A stretch of DNA of 63,244 bases from Curtobacterium flaccumfaciens UCD-AKU (GCF_000349565.1 NZ_KB714612.1:760-64003); one strand, 5' to 3'; shown: positions 24,306-33,173, counted from the first letter of the stretch. The notes: generated by a model not told the origin, from the sequence alone. Translations and numbers: made by a program.

Positions 24306-25945
24306 CGGACGTCGCCGCCCTGGTCCGCGGCACCATCGCACCGCAGCTCGACCGCGCGCTGGCCGCGAGTCGCGCGAACCCGTTGCCCGCGGCTCCGTCG
24401 GCGCTGCCCGCGGAACCGGCTCACAGCGCGCAGCTGTTCGGCCGGCTCCTCGGCGCGGCGATCGACGGGGCCCCGGCGCCGACCGCTGCCGGTCCGGACG
24501 ACGACCTGGCGGTGTGCCGGGCTGCCACCGACCCCGCTGGCGCCTCGGTCGTCGAACTCCTCGCCGCGTACCGGTCCGGCACCACGACCCCTTCCGAGGT
24601 CCTCGCCGCACTCGCCCCGCACTGGACGAGCGACGACGTCTGGTCGGACGCCGTCCTGCGCCTGGTGCAGGGGGCCGAGGAAGCCGCCGCCGAGTCCACC
24701 CGCCGCTGGGCGGACGGCGAGGCCCGACCGCTCGAGGGGATCCCGTTCGCGGTGAAGGACATCATCGACGTCGCGGGGACGATCGTCACGAGCGGCTCGC
24801 TCCAGACCGGTGACCGTGTGGCCCCGAAGGACGCCACCGTCGTGGCTCGGCTCCGCTCCGCCGGCGCGATCCCGGTGTTCACGGCGGCCACCACCGAGTT
24901 CGCCTGCGGCGGGCCGCACAACGCCCGGTACGGCGCCGTGCGGAACCCGTGGGACCCCGAGCGCTGGACCGGTGGCTCCTCGACCGGGTCGGGTTCGGCG
25001 CTGGCCGCCCGGATCGTCCCGCTCGCGCTCGGGTCCGACACCGGCGGATCGATCCGCGTCCCGTCCGCCCTCTGCGGGACCACGGGCATCAAGCCGACGT
25101 ACGGCCTCGTGCCGCGCACCGGGGTCGCGAGCCTGTCGTGGACGCTCGACCACGTCGGCCCGATGGCACGCTCGGCCGAGGACCTCGCCCTCGTCCTGGC
25201 GGTCATCGCCGGTTCCGACGGCGAGGACCCGACGACGTTCCCCACCGTTCCGCTCATCGAGGCCGCGCCCGAACGGGTCGAGGGGCTCCGGATCGGGGTC
25301 CCGCTCGACTGGTTCACCGAACGCGTCGACCGCGCGGTGCTCGACGCACACGCTGCGGCGGTCGAGCGCTTCCGCGAGCTCGGCGCGACACTCGTGCCGA
25401 TCGAGTTCGACGACCTGGAGTCGATCGACTCCGAGTGCTGGACGGTGTTCTACGGGGAGCTCGCCGCGAACCAGGAGGCCAACGCCGACACGGCCGACCT
25501 GTTCGACGCCGGCACCCGCGCCCGGTTCGACGTGTCGTTCCTGCCGACCGCGGCGGACTACCTCCGGGCACTCCGCCGTCGCCCGCTCGTGCAGGCCGCG
25601 ATGGTCGCGCGGATGGACGAAGCCGGCGTGGACGTGGTGCTCACCCCCGGGATCGGCGCCACCGCCCCGCGGCTCGACGACCTGACGATGTCGGTCGACG
25701 GCGAGCGGTTCAACCTGCACGACGTCATCCCCCGGAACACCCGGCTGTTCGACTACGTGGGGTTCCCCGCGCTGATGATGCCGGCGGGCACCGCGCCGGA
25801 CGGCCTGCCCGTCGGCGTGCAGCTCGTCGCGCGGCCGTGGGACGACCGCCTCGTGCTGTCCGCGGCCGCCGCCTTCCAGCGGGTCACGACGCACCACCGC
25901 CTGGTGCCGCCGTCGTCCGCCGTGCGAGGGCCGACCGATCGGTAG
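24302..25945 (+). CDS. Amidase-signature family hydrolase
   Basis: 547 residues. Amidase signature domain from about residue 80: catalytic Lys152 (FAVKDIID), cis-Ser226 in WTGGSSTGSGSA, nucleophile Ser250 in LGSDTGGSIRVP; the spacings (74 and 24) fit the family. An N-terminal extension of about 75 Ala/Pro-rich residues precedes it. Family members in pyrimidine breakdown include ureidomalonase, and others cut aryl or acyl amides; specificity cannot be read. Part of the rutA operon by overlap. The next gene begins 43 bases later. Confidence 0.87.
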   Translation: MTDVAALVRGTIAPQLDRALAASRANPLPAAPSALPAEPAHSAQLFGRLLGAAIDGAPAPTAAGPDDDLAVCRAATDPAGASVVELLAAYRSGTTTPSEVLAALAPHWTSDDVWSDAVLRLVQGAEEAAAESTRRWADGEARPLEGIPFAVKDIIDVAGTIVTSGSLQTGDRVAPKDATVVARLRSAGAIPVFTAATTEFACGGPHNARYGAVRNPWDPERWTGGSSTGSGSALAARIVPLALGSDTGGSIRVPSALCGTTGIKPTYGLVPRTGVASLSWTLDHVGPMARSAEDLALVLAVIAGSDGEDPTTFPTVPLIEAAPERVEGLRIGVPLDWFTERVDRAVLDAHAAAVERFRELGATLVPIEFDDLESIDSECWTVFYGELAANQEANADTADLFDAGTRARFDVSFLPTAADYLRALRRRPLVQAAMVARMDEAGVDVVLTPGIGATAPRLDDLTMSVDGERFNLHDVIPRNTRLFDYVGFPALMMPAGTAPDGLPVGVQLVARPWDDRLVLSAAAAFQRVTTHHRLVPPSSAVRGPTDR

Positions 25946-25988
25946 CCGCACCATCGACGAGGGCGCCGCCCGGCGACGCGCCTGGCAG

Positions 25989-27446
25989 GTGCTCTGCGCG
26001 TCGAGCCTGAGCGTCGTCCTCGTCTTCATCTCCTCGAGCGCGCTCCTCATCGCGCTCCCCGACGTCAGCCGTGACCTCGACGCCAGCGCCGTGCAGTCCA
26101 GCTGGGTGCTCCTCAGCTACATGCTCACCACGACCACCCTCATCCTGGTCTTCGGGCGCATCGCCGACCTCGTCGGTCGGCGCCGTCTGTACATCGCCGG
26201 CATCCTCGTCTTCCTGCTCGCCTCCCTCGCCTGCGGCTTCGCCCCGGACGCCGCGGTGCTGCTCGGTGCCCGACTCGTGCAGGGCGTGGGGGCGGCAGCG
26301 ATCGTCACCAACACGACCGCGCTGCTCACCGATGTCTTCCCGGAGTCGATCCTGTCGCTCGGCCTCGGCCTGAACGCCACGGTCGCCGCGGTGGGCCAGG
26401 TCATCGGGCCCGTCGTGGGCGGGCTGGTCGCCGAGTCGTTCGGGTGGCGGTGGATCTTCCTCGCCGGCGTGCCGATCTCACTGGCCGGACTCATCTGGTC
26501 GCTCCGGCTGATCCCGCACAGCACGCGTCCCCCTTCCGGCGAGCGCCTCGACGTGCCGGGGTCAGTCCTGTCCGTCGCCGCCGTCGGACTGCTCGTCGGT
26601 GCGGTCTCGACCGGCGGCTCGGTCGGCTGGTCGGCCGTCCCCGTCGTCGCGATGACCGCCGGCGCGGTCGTGCTCGGCGGAGTGTTCGTGTGGACCCAAC
26701 GCCGGGTCGCGCACCCCCTGGTCGACCCGGCGATCTTCCGCGACCGCACCACCATCACCCTGTTCTCCGCCGCCGGGCTGTGCGCCCTGTCCAGCTACGC
26801 ACTGGTCCTGCTGGCTTCCCTGTCGTTCCAGGCGGTCGACGGCAAGGACGCCGTCGACGCCGCCCTCTGGGTGCTGCCCACGCCGATCGGCACGACGGTC
26901 GCGGCGGTGAGCGCCGGGTTCCTCGCCCGCCGGGTCGCCGCGCGGACGCTGTCGACCATCGGCATGCTCCTGATCGCGCTCGGCGCCGCGGTGCTCGCGG
27001 TGTCCCTCGCCGACGGCGACGCCTACGCCGTCACCGCCACCGGCCTCGGCGCCGTCGGGGTCGGCACGGGCGTGTTCATGACGCCGAGCACGTCGGCACT
27101 GATGACCCGCGTCCCGGAGCACCGACGCGGCATCGCGAACGCCATCCGGTCGGCCCTGCAGAACGCCGGCTTCCTGTTCTCGACGGCACTCGGCCTCGCG
27201 ATCGCGACGGGCGGCCTGTCCGCGGCGCAGGCGGCCGCGGCCTACGACGGCAGCCTGCTCAGCCTGCCGTCCGGCGACGTCCAGGTGTTCGTCGACGGCG
27301 TCCGCGCCGCGGCGCTGACGTTCGCCGGCTGCGCGGCCCTGGGGGCGCTCATCGTCGCGTTCGGTCCGTTCGGGCCTCCCGACCGGGAGGCGCCACTCCG
27401 GCCCGACAGGTCGGGTCCCCTCCCCGAGCCGGGGGCGTCCACGTGA
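25989..27446 (+). CDS. MFS transporter, DHA2 (14-helix) type
   Basis: 485 residues with about fourteen helices and the motif GRIADLVGRRRLYIAG (motif A) after helix 2, then VQGVGAAAIV and LNATVAAVGQVIGPVVGG (motif C, antiporter motif). Drug/proton antiporter family, here probably exporting a toxic intermediate or a product. The first available start is GTG 25989, which lies at the very beginning of helix 1. The frame stays open upstream with a plausible basic N-terminus (EGAARRRAWQ) but has no ATG, GTG or TTG before it, so the true start is uncertain. Confidence 0.8.
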   Translation: MLCASSLSVVLVFISSSALLIALPDVSRDLDASAVQSSWVLLSYMLTTTTLILVFGRIADLVGRRRLYIAGILVFLLASLACGFAPDAAVLLGARLVQGVGAAAIVTNTTALLTDVFPESILSLGLGLNATVAAVGQVIGPVVGGLVAESFGWRWIFLAGVPISLAGLIWSLRLIPHSTRPPSGERLDVPGSVLSVAAVGLLVGAVSTGGSVGWSAVPVVAMTAGAVVLGGVFVWTQRRVAHPLVDPAIFRDRTTITLFSAAGLCALSSYALVLLASLSFQAVDGKDAVDAALWVLPTPIGTTVAAVSAGFLARRVAARTLSTIGMLLIALGAAVLAVSLADGDAYAVTATGLGAVGVGTGVFMTPSTSALMTRVPEHRRGIANAIRSALQNAGFLFSTALGLAIATGGLSAAQAAAAYDGSLLSLPSGDVQVFVDGVRAAALTFAGCAALGALIVAFGPFGPPDREAPLRPDRSGPLPEPGAST

Positions 27447-27492
27447 CCACCCTCACCCTGGCAACGACCACCCACGACGGAAGCAGGACGCC

Positions 27493-28116
27493 ATGACCGA
27501 CGACCACCAGGACTACGCGGCAGCCGGCTTCACCGGCACGCTGCAGCCAGGACGACGCGCTGCGCTCGTCGTCGTCGACCCGGTCCGCGCGTACGTGGAC
27601 CCCGGCTGCGGGCTCTACGCGGGGGTCGAGGAACCCGTCGAGCGGATGCGGGAGCTCACGACCGCCGCTCGGGCAGCCGGGGTGCACGTGGCGATCACCA
27701 CGATGGCGCTCTCGGCCGACGGGTCCAACGCCGGCGTGTTCTTCCGCAAGGTGCCGGCACTCGCCGCGTACCTGCCCGGCGCGTCCACGGGAGCGTTCGT
27801 GGACGGGCTCGAACCCCTCGACGGCGACACCGTGGTGCCCAAGCAGTACCCGAGCGCGTTCTTCGGCACGTCGCTGGCCGCCGACCTGGTCGCCCGCGGC
27901 GTCGACACGCTCTTCATCGCGGGGCTGTCGACGAGCGGGTGCATCCGCGCGACCGCCACGGACGCCATGCAGCACGGCTTCGTCCCGATCGTCGTGCGCG
28001 AAGCCGTCGGCGACCGGTTGCCGAGCGTGCACGAGGCGAACCTGTTCGACATCGCCGCCAAGATCGGCGAGGTCTGGGCCATGGACCGGGTCCTCGAGCA
28101 CTGGGACGCGGCATGA
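27493..28116 (+). CDS. Isochorismatase-fold amidohydrolase (RutB / N-carbamoylsarcosine amidase type)
   Basis: 207 residues. Cysteine hydrolase triad Asp29 (LVVVDPVRAY), Lys117 (VPKQYPSAFFGT) and Cys150 (LSTSGCIRATATDAM). The family includes RutB (ureidoacrylate amidohydrolase), N-carbamoylsarcosine amidase and nicotinamidase. The short loop after Asp29 and the STSGC nucleophile elbow resemble N-carbamoylsarcosine amidase more than E. coli RutB. Given the neighbouring RutA, release of ammonia and CO2 from an N-carbamoyl product is the best guess. Overlaps the following TetR gene by 4 bases. Confidence 0.87.
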   Translation: MTDDHQDYAAAGFTGTLQPGRRAALVVVDPVRAYVDPGCGLYAGVEEPVERMRELTTAARAAGVHVAITTMALSADGSNAGVFFRKVPALAAYLPGASTGAFVDGLEPLDGDTVVPKQYPSAFFGTSLAADLVARGVDTLFIAGLSTSGCIRATATDAMQHGFVPIVVREAVGDRLPSVHEANLFDIAAKIGEVWAMDRVLEHWDAA

Positions 28117-28745
28117 GCACCACGACGCGCATCGAGGCGCCGGTCCGGGGCCGGCCGCGCAGCGCTGCCGTCGGCGAGTCCGTGTACACCGCCTGTGTCG
28201 AGATCCTGGCCGAGGGCGACCCCCGGGCGTTCACGATCCGGGCCGTCGCCGACGCGGCCGGCGTGGGTGCGGCGACGATCTACCGGCGGTGGTCGAGCAA
28301 GGAGGTCCTGCTCACCGAGACCGTGATCCGTCTGATGGAGGAGCACATCCCGACGGTGCAGGATGTCCCCATCGCCGCGGGTGTCCTGGGCCTCACCCGG
28401 GGATGGGTGCACGCCCTCGTCGCGACGCCGGTCGGTCGGGCGCTCCCGCTCATCGTGGAGACCGCGTCGCACGAGCCGCGGGTCGCCGAGGCCGTGGCCG
28501 AGTGGCACCTGGACCGGCGGCTCCGGGTGAACGCGATGCTGCAGCGGGCGATGGACGCGGGCGATCTGCGACCGGACGTCGACCTCGGCATCGCAGTGGA
28601 CCTGCTCGGCGGGCCGACGTTCTACCGACGCGTGTTCGTCTCGCTCGACATCCGGGCGCCCGACTACCCGGTGCGGCTGGCCCGGGAGTTCCTGCGGTGG
28701 GCCGGTTGGACCGGCGACCTGTCGACGGTGGGGGTGGCCTCGTGA
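28113..28745 (+). CDS. TetR-family regulator (TetR_C_11-like)
   Basis: 210 residues. N-terminal helix-turn-helix: FTIRAVADAAGVGAATIYRRWSSKE. The ligand domain includes LTRGWVHALVATPVGRALPL and GIAVDLLGGPTFYRRVFV, the latter typical of the TetR_C_11-type domain (LLxGPxYYRxL). Translationally coupled to the isochorismatase-fold gene and to the GntR gene. Likely senses the pathway substrate or an intermediate and controls this locus. No palindrome of obvious TetR type is seen between the coupled genes, so its operator should be at 17690-18349. Confidence 0.87.
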   Translation: MSTTTRIEAPVRGRPRSAAVGESVYTACVEILAEGDPRAFTIRAVADAAGVGAATIYRRWSSKEVLLTETVIRLMEEHIPTVQDVPIAAGVLGLTRGWVHALVATPVGRALPLIVETASHEPRVAEAVAEWHLDRRLRVNAMLQRAMDAGDLRPDVDLGIAVDLLGGPTFYRRVFVSLDIRAPDYPVRLAREFLRWAGWTGDLSTVGVAS

Positions 28746-29560
28746 CCGGGACCGTGCCGGAGGGGTTCGCCCCGTCCGCTGCCTGGACCGACATGGGGGT
28801 CGGGACGACTCCGTCGGCACCGGGTCACTGGATCGGGTTCAACCGACGCTCCGACGCGGCCCGCCAGGTGTCCGACCTGATCCGGGCCGACATCGTCGCG
28901 GGGCGGTTCACCGGTCCGCTGCCGTACGAGTGGGAGCTGCTCGACCTGTACGGCACGACGCGGAACGTCCTGCGGGCTGCCCTCGCGTTGCTCAAGGAAC
29001 AACGGCTGCTCACCCGTGCGCCGCGATCGGGCACGTTCGGTGTGCGGCCCGTCGCCTCGGTGAGCCTGGCCCGCACGTCCGACGAGGTCACGATCTACGG
29101 CGAGACGGCCGGGGGCAGCGTGTTCGAGTCGCCCCGGCTCAGCATCGTGCACCTGTGCGTGCAGCAGGTGACCGCGCCGGAGACCGTCCGGCGGAACCTG
29201 GAGATGACCGGCAGCAGCGCCTTCTTCGTCGAGAGCCTCATCTCGTTCGACGGCGAACCGAGCCGGGTCCGGACGAGCTGGGTCCCGCACGAGCGCTTCC
29301 CCGACCTGGTCGCCGAACCGCTCACCGAGTACGTGCCGGACGTGCTCGTCAGGAAGGCCGGCGCGCGGCCGGAGGCACGACGGTTGCTCCTGAGCACCGT
29401 GAACGCCGACCAGTGGACGGCCGACCTGCTCGACATCGATCCCGGCCAGGCGATCTTCCACATCGAACGGTTGATGTGCCTGGCCGACGGGACACCCGTC
29501 GAGTACGGGTTCTCGCGGTACCGCGGCGACCGGGCGGTGATCGACTCCCGGATCACGTGA
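28742..29560 (+). CDS. GntR-family regulator, HutC/UTRA type
   Basis: 272 residues. A 40-residue N-terminal extension precedes a GntR winged helix (ARQVSDLIRADIVAGRF, YEWELLDLYGTTRNVLRAAL, LLTRAPRSGTFG). The C-terminal UTRA ligand domain has SSAFFVESLISFDGEP, RTSWVPHERFPDL and FHIERLMCLADGTPVEYGFS. UTRA domains bind small effectors such as urocanate or sugars. Second regulator in the same operon as the TetR protein, suggesting dual control of the locus. Ends the locus; the next gene is convergent. Confidence 0.87.
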   Translation: MTGTVPEGFAPSAAWTDMGVGTTPSAPGHWIGFNRRSDAARQVSDLIRADIVAGRFTGPLPYEWELLDLYGTTRNVLRAALALLKEQRLLTRAPRSGTFGVRPVASVSLARTSDEVTIYGETAGGSVFESPRLSIVHLCVQQVTAPETVRRNLEMTGSSAFFVESLISFDGEPSRVRTSWVPHERFPDLVAEPLTEYVPDVLVRKAGARPEARRLLLSTVNADQWTADLLDIDPGQAIFHIERLMCLADGTPVEYGFSRYRGDRAVIDSRIT

Positions 29561-29577
29561 GGCACGGGCGGGGATCG

Positions 29578-29808
29578 TCAGTCCGTGCGCACCGAGAAGA
29601 CGTCGCCCGGCTGGCAGCCGAGCACCTCGCACAGTCGGGTGAGGGTGGAGAACCGGATCGCGCGGGCCCGGTTGTTCTTGAGCACCGAGAGGTTGACGAC
29701 GGTCACACCGACCCGGTCGGCGAGCTCGGTCAGGGTCATCCCCCGCGCGGCCAGCAGATCGTCGAGGTGACAGACGACCGCGTGGCCGTCCTCCTGTTCC
29801 GGGGGCAT
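29578..29808 (-). CDS. XRE-family helix-turn-helix regulator (YozG-like)
   Basis: 76 residues, nearly all one Cro/CI-type helix-turn-helix: HLDDLLAARGMTLTELADRV, VTVVNLSVLKNNRARAIRFS and LCEVLGCQPGDVF. Its ATG shares one base with the stop of the upstream DUF2975 gene (TGATG). DUF2975 plus small XRE regulator pairs are widespread in Gram-positives, the regulator usually controlling its own operon. The candidate operator is the dyad at 30448-30462. Confidence 0.9.
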   Translation of the reverse strand: MPPEQEDGHAVVCHLDDLLAARGMTLTELADRVGVTVVNLSVLKNNRARAIRFSTLTRLCEVLGCQPGDVFSVRTD

Positions 29809-30419
29809 CAGACCAGCCCGGCCTGGTCCCGCACCATCCGCTGCGAGGCGGTGAGCGCGAACCGGAAGCAGACGACGACGAGCAGGCCGAGGTACACGGG
29901 CAGGAACTGGTGATCGACCACCGGCGTGGGCAGGTACCCGTCCCAGCCGAGCCCGGACACGACCCAGTTCCACCCCATCCGGCGGACGAACGACGGCAGG
30001 AACCCGGCGGCCAGCACCGCGCCGGCGAGCCAGTCGAGGATCCGGGGGGTCGAGCGGTCGAAGAGCCCGCCGCGCGAGATCTTCCAGGCCACCGCCGCCA
30101 CCAGGGCGATCAGGACGCTGACGAGCAGGACCTCGAGGGCGTCGCCGACGCGGATGCACCCGATCGCACCACCCGGCAGGTCGGCGACCGGCGCCCGGAG
30201 CACGAGCTGGTCGGACGTCACCGTCGCGCCACCCGGGGGCTGCGGGATGGCCCTCGTCTCACGCATCCGGATCGGCACCGCCACCGTGCCCGAGGTGATC
30301 GACTGGACGAGCTGTTCGACGTACCGCCAGACGACGAACACGATGCCGATGGCGCACGAGACGACGTAGGCCAAGTAGGAGTTCCGCCCGCGGGGCGGTT
30401 CGTAGACGGGTGTGGTCAT
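29808..30419 (-). CDS. DUF2975 family membrane protein
   Basis: 203 residues with four helices: about 14-33, 96-113, 128-148 and 169-188. A stretch between helices 1 and 2 (VTSDQLVLRAPVADLPGG) lies outside the membrane, as in DUF2975 members. Biochemical role unknown in the family. Coupled to the XRE regulator downstream. A perfect dyad (30448-30462) sits 29 bases upstream of the ATG. Confidence 0.82.
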   Translation of the reverse strand: MTTPVYEPPRGRNSYLAYVVSCAIGIVFVVWRYVEQLVQSITSGTVAVPIRMRETRAIPQPPGGATVTSDQLVLRAPVADLPGGAIGCIRVGDALEVLLVSVLIALVAAVAWKISRGGLFDRSTPRILDWLAGAVLAAGFLPSFVRRMGWNWVVSGLGWDGYLPTPVVDHQFLPVYLGLLVVVCFRFALTASQRMVRDQAGLV

Positions 30420-30447
30420 GGCTGCTTCCCCTGTCGATCATCGATAC

Positions 30448-30462
30448 CATCGAATTTCGATG
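30448..30462. promoter_or_regulatory. Perfect dyad CATCGAA-T-TTCGATG
   Basis: Seven-base arms around one base, 29 bases upstream of the DUF2975 start, in an unusually AT-rich patch with further ATCGAT/ACGAT elements (30434-30476). Likely the operator of the XRE protein encoded in this operon. Confidence 0.5.
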
Positions 30463-30497
30463 CAACGATAAACGATGGGTCCGGCTCGGGCAAGCCC

Positions 30498-31529
30498 CTA
30501 CAGCAGCCCGAACGCCGCCTGCACGCCGAGGCTCGTCCCCGCCACCAGGACCCAGAGCGCGATGCCGAGCAGCATCGGACGGAACCCGGCACGTCGCAGC
30601 GCCGCGAAGTCCGTCGAGCAGCCGATCGCGGCGAGCGCCACCGTGATGAGGAACGAGGCTGCGGTCGCGAACCCCGGTGCCACGGACGCGGGCAGGACCC
30701 CGACCGTCCGGAGCAGCACCACCACGAGGAACCCGATCAGGAACCACGGCACCAAGCGGAACACGCGGAATCCGCGGCCCGACCCCGAGGCGGGGGCGAG
30801 TTGCTCGCGGGAGGCGCGGCGGGCCTCCAGTCCGGCCAGCCCGATGACGATCGGGATGATCATCAGGGTGCGCACCAGCTTCACGACGACCGCGGTGTCG
30901 GTCGCCTGGCGACCGTAGACGGTCGCGGTGGCGACGACGGACGACGTGTCGTTCACGGCGGTGCCCGCGAAGACGCCGAAGGCGTGCTGGCTGAGGCCGA
31001 GGGCGTGCCCGAGCAGCGGGAAGGCGAAGACGGCGGCGATGTTGCAGAGGAAGATCGTGGACATCGCGTAGGCGACGTCGGCGCTCACCGCGCCGATGAC
31101 CGGCGTGACGGCGGCGATCGCCGAGGCACCGCAGATGCCGGTCCCGACGCCGATCAGGGTGCGGAGCGCGCCCGACACCCGGAGCAGTCGACCGATCCCC
31201 CACGCGGCCACCAGGCAGACGACGAGCGTCGCGAGCATCACCGGCAGGGTCTCACCGCCGATGCGCAGCACCTCGCCGATGGACAGCTGCGCGCCGAGCA
31301 GGACCACCGCGAACTGCAGCACCCGGCTGGACGAGAACTTCACCCCGGGGGCGAGCACCGCGAGTGTGCCACCGGTGCGACGCCGGACGAGCCACCCCAC
31401 CACGGCACCGATCAGGACGGCGGGGACGGGGCCGCCGACCACCGGGACGACCCGGCCGACCAGGGTGGCGACGATGCCGATCGCGACAGCGAGGGCGACA
31501 CCGGGGGCGGCTGCACGGACGGACTGCAT
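30498..31529 (-). CDS. YeiH/UPF0324 family putative transporter
   Basis: 343 residues from ATG 31529, with about ten helices. Family landmarks are LAPGVKFSSSRVLQFAVVLLG, the GVGTGICGASAIAAVTP motif with its conserved Cys, and FGVFAGTAVNDTSSVVA. UPF0324 members (YeiH) are putative sulfate or anion exporters, poorly characterised. The frame is open for 32 more codons upstream, but that part is Arg/Pro-rich and not membrane-like. No convincing ribosome binding site at either start. It is followed by no gene on its strand until 29808. Confidence 0.83.
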   Translation of the reverse strand: MQSVRAAAPGVALAVAIGIVATLVGRVVPVVGGPVPAVLIGAVVGWLVRRRTGGTLAVLAPGVKFSSSRVLQFAVVLLGAQLSIGEVLRIGGETLPVMLATLVVCLVAAWGIGRLLRVSGALRTLIGVGTGICGASAIAAVTPVIGAVSADVAYAMSTIFLCNIAAVFAFPLLGHALGLSQHAFGVFAGTAVNDTSSVVATATVYGRQATDTAVVVKLVRTLMIIPIVIGLAGLEARRASREQLAPASGSGRGFRVFRLVPWFLIGFLVVVLLRTVGVLPASVAPGFATAASFLITVALAAIGCSTDFAALRRAGFRPMLLGIALWVLVAGTSLGVQAAFGLL

Positions 31530-31602
31530 GAGGACAGCATGTCGTGCCGGCAGATGCCGCGCTCGCGGAACGGGCGTCACCGCGACGGGCAGCGCCCGAT
31601 CG

Positions 31603-32190
31603 TCACTGAGCGGGCGGGGTGTCACCCGTCATGTCGACGCGGCCGGTCTCGTCGTTCCAGGTGAAGGTGGCCGTGGTCCGGCCGGAGGGTGCTGCGTTCG
31701 GTTCGCCCGCCTTCGCGAACTTGTAGGTCACCGTCACGGCCGACTCGCTCCGTCGTTCGATGGTCGGCTCGAAGGCGTACTGCTCGGCAGTGGCGGTGCC
31801 GAGGTACCGGCCTTCGTGGAACAGCAGGATCGCGTACGGGGAGCCGGCTGTGGCGAACTCGGGTTCGACCACGGACCAGGACAGCGGCGCGCAGGCGTCG
31901 TAGCCGGAGTAGTCGGCGTTCGCGGCGTCCCACTTCGCGTCCTCCAGTCCGGCGGGCAGCGGCAGGGCCGCGATGCCCGCGGCAGCAGCCTCGGCGCCGC
32001 TCGTCGGCCCGCAGGTCGGGGTCGGCGTCGGCGTCGGCGTGCTCGCGGCGACGGAGGGCGGGGCGGTGACGGTCTCGGTCACGGTCGGGGTCGCCGCGCT
32101 GCCATCCGCCCCGTCCGCGCCGGAGCACCCCGTCAGCAGTGCGGCCAGGGTCGCAGTGGTCAGGATCAGGGCGGTTCTCGTCAGGCGCAT
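31603..32190 (-). CDS. LppP/LprE-like lipoprotein
   Basis: 195 residues. Lipoprotein signal peptide with lipobox LLTGC (Cys22), then a Thr/Pro-rich linker (VTETVTAPPSVAASTPTPTP), then a small globular domain with two Cys (TCGPTSG, YDACAPLSW) and SPYAILLFHEGRYLGTAT, as in the mycobacterial LppP/LprE family. Cell-surface anchored; function unknown. ATG 32190 was chosen for the signal peptide; the open frame runs further upstream without coding character. Confidence 0.78.
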   Translation of the reverse strand: MRLTRTALILTTATLAALLTGCSGADGADGSAATPTVTETVTAPPSVAASTPTPTPTPTCGPTSGAEAAAAGIAALPLPAGLEDAKWDAANADYSGYDACAPLSWSVVEPEFATAGSPYAILLFHEGRYLGTATAEQYAFEPTIERRSESAVTVTYKFAKAGEPNAAPSGRTTATFTWNDETGRVDMTGDTPPAQ

Positions 32191-32306
32191 CCCTCCACGC
32201 TGCCTGCGCCGCCGAACGGTCGCCCGCATCGTTACCGGGATGTGTCCCTCCGGACGCTGCAGCGGTGCGACTGTGTCGTCCGCCGGCGTGCTGCCACACT
32301 GCTCCC

Positions 32307-33173
32307 ATGCGGGGGATGCACCAGGGGACCGTCCGGGTCGAGGTCCGGGACGACCAGATCGACGGACCACACGGGCCGGTCCCCGTCCGTCGGTACCGAC
32401 CGGCCGATCCGAGCGCCAGCACGGGAGCCCGGACCCTGGTCTGGGTCCACGGTGGCGGGTTCTTCCGAGGCGACCTCGACCTGCCCGAGTCCGACGCCGT
32501 CGCACGGGCACTCACGGAGCGCGGCCTGCCGGCCGTGACCGTCGGCTACCGCCTCGGACCGCTGCCCGGGCTGCCCTGGCTCGGCCGGGGTGGACCACGT
32601 GGGCGACGGCGGGCACCCCACGCGCGGGACGAGATCGTCGCCGTCCTCCACCACCTGCGCGACGAGGCACCCTCGGGCCTGCTGCTCGGCGGGGCGAGCG
32701 CCGGTGCGTGCTTGGCGGCCTCCGCGGTCGCGACCGCCCCGGCACTGGTCGGCCTCGTGCTGACCTACGGGTTCTTCCACGCTCGACTCCCCCGCGACCG
32801 GGCGGTGCGGCGACTCGTCCGCGGACACCGGTGGTTCACGCACGCCCCGGTGCTGTTGGACCTGAGCAACCGGGCGTACGCGGGCGGCCACCCCGCTGCG
32901 GTCTACCCGGCGTCCGACGGCCTCACCCGGTTCCCTCGCACCCTGATGGTCGACGCCGAGCGGGACGTCATGCGTGTGTCGGGTGAACGCTTCGCGGGCG
33001 AGCTCGAGCACGCGGGCGTCCCCGTCGAACGCCACGTCCTGCCGGACAGCCGTCACGCGTTCCTCAACCGACCCGGCACGCGGGACTTCGACGACACGAT
33101 CGAACGCATCGCTGCGTGGGCGGATCGGACACCCGACCACCGGACGCCCGACCACCACACGCCCATCCGCTGA
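32307..33173 (+). CDS. Alpha/beta hydrolase, hormone-sensitive-lipase (HSL) family
   Basis: 288 residues. Has the HSL oxyanion motif VHGGGFFRGD, nucleophile elbow GGASAGACLA, and a C-terminal DSRHAFLNRPG holding the catalytic His; the acidic residue is probably in LMVDAERDVM. Carboxylesterase or lipase of small esters. The sequence DHRTPDHHTP at the end is low complexity. ATG 32307 has CACACT (32295-32300) six bases upstream, fitting a leaderless start. Stands alone between the lipoprotein and a small hypothetical gene. Confidence 0.85.
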   Translation: MRGMHQGTVRVEVRDDQIDGPHGPVPVRRYRPADPSASTGARTLVWVHGGGFFRGDLDLPESDAVARALTERGLPAVTVGYRLGPLPGLPWLGRGGPRGRRRAPHARDEIVAVLHHLRDEAPSGLLLGGASAGACLAASAVATAPALVGLVLTYGFFHARLPRDRAVRRLVRGHRWFTHAPVLLDLSNRAYAGGHPAAVYPASDGLTRFPRTLMVDAERDVMRVSGERFAGELEHAGVPVERHVLPDSRHAFLNRPGTRDFDDTIERIAAWADRTPDHRTPDHHTPIR

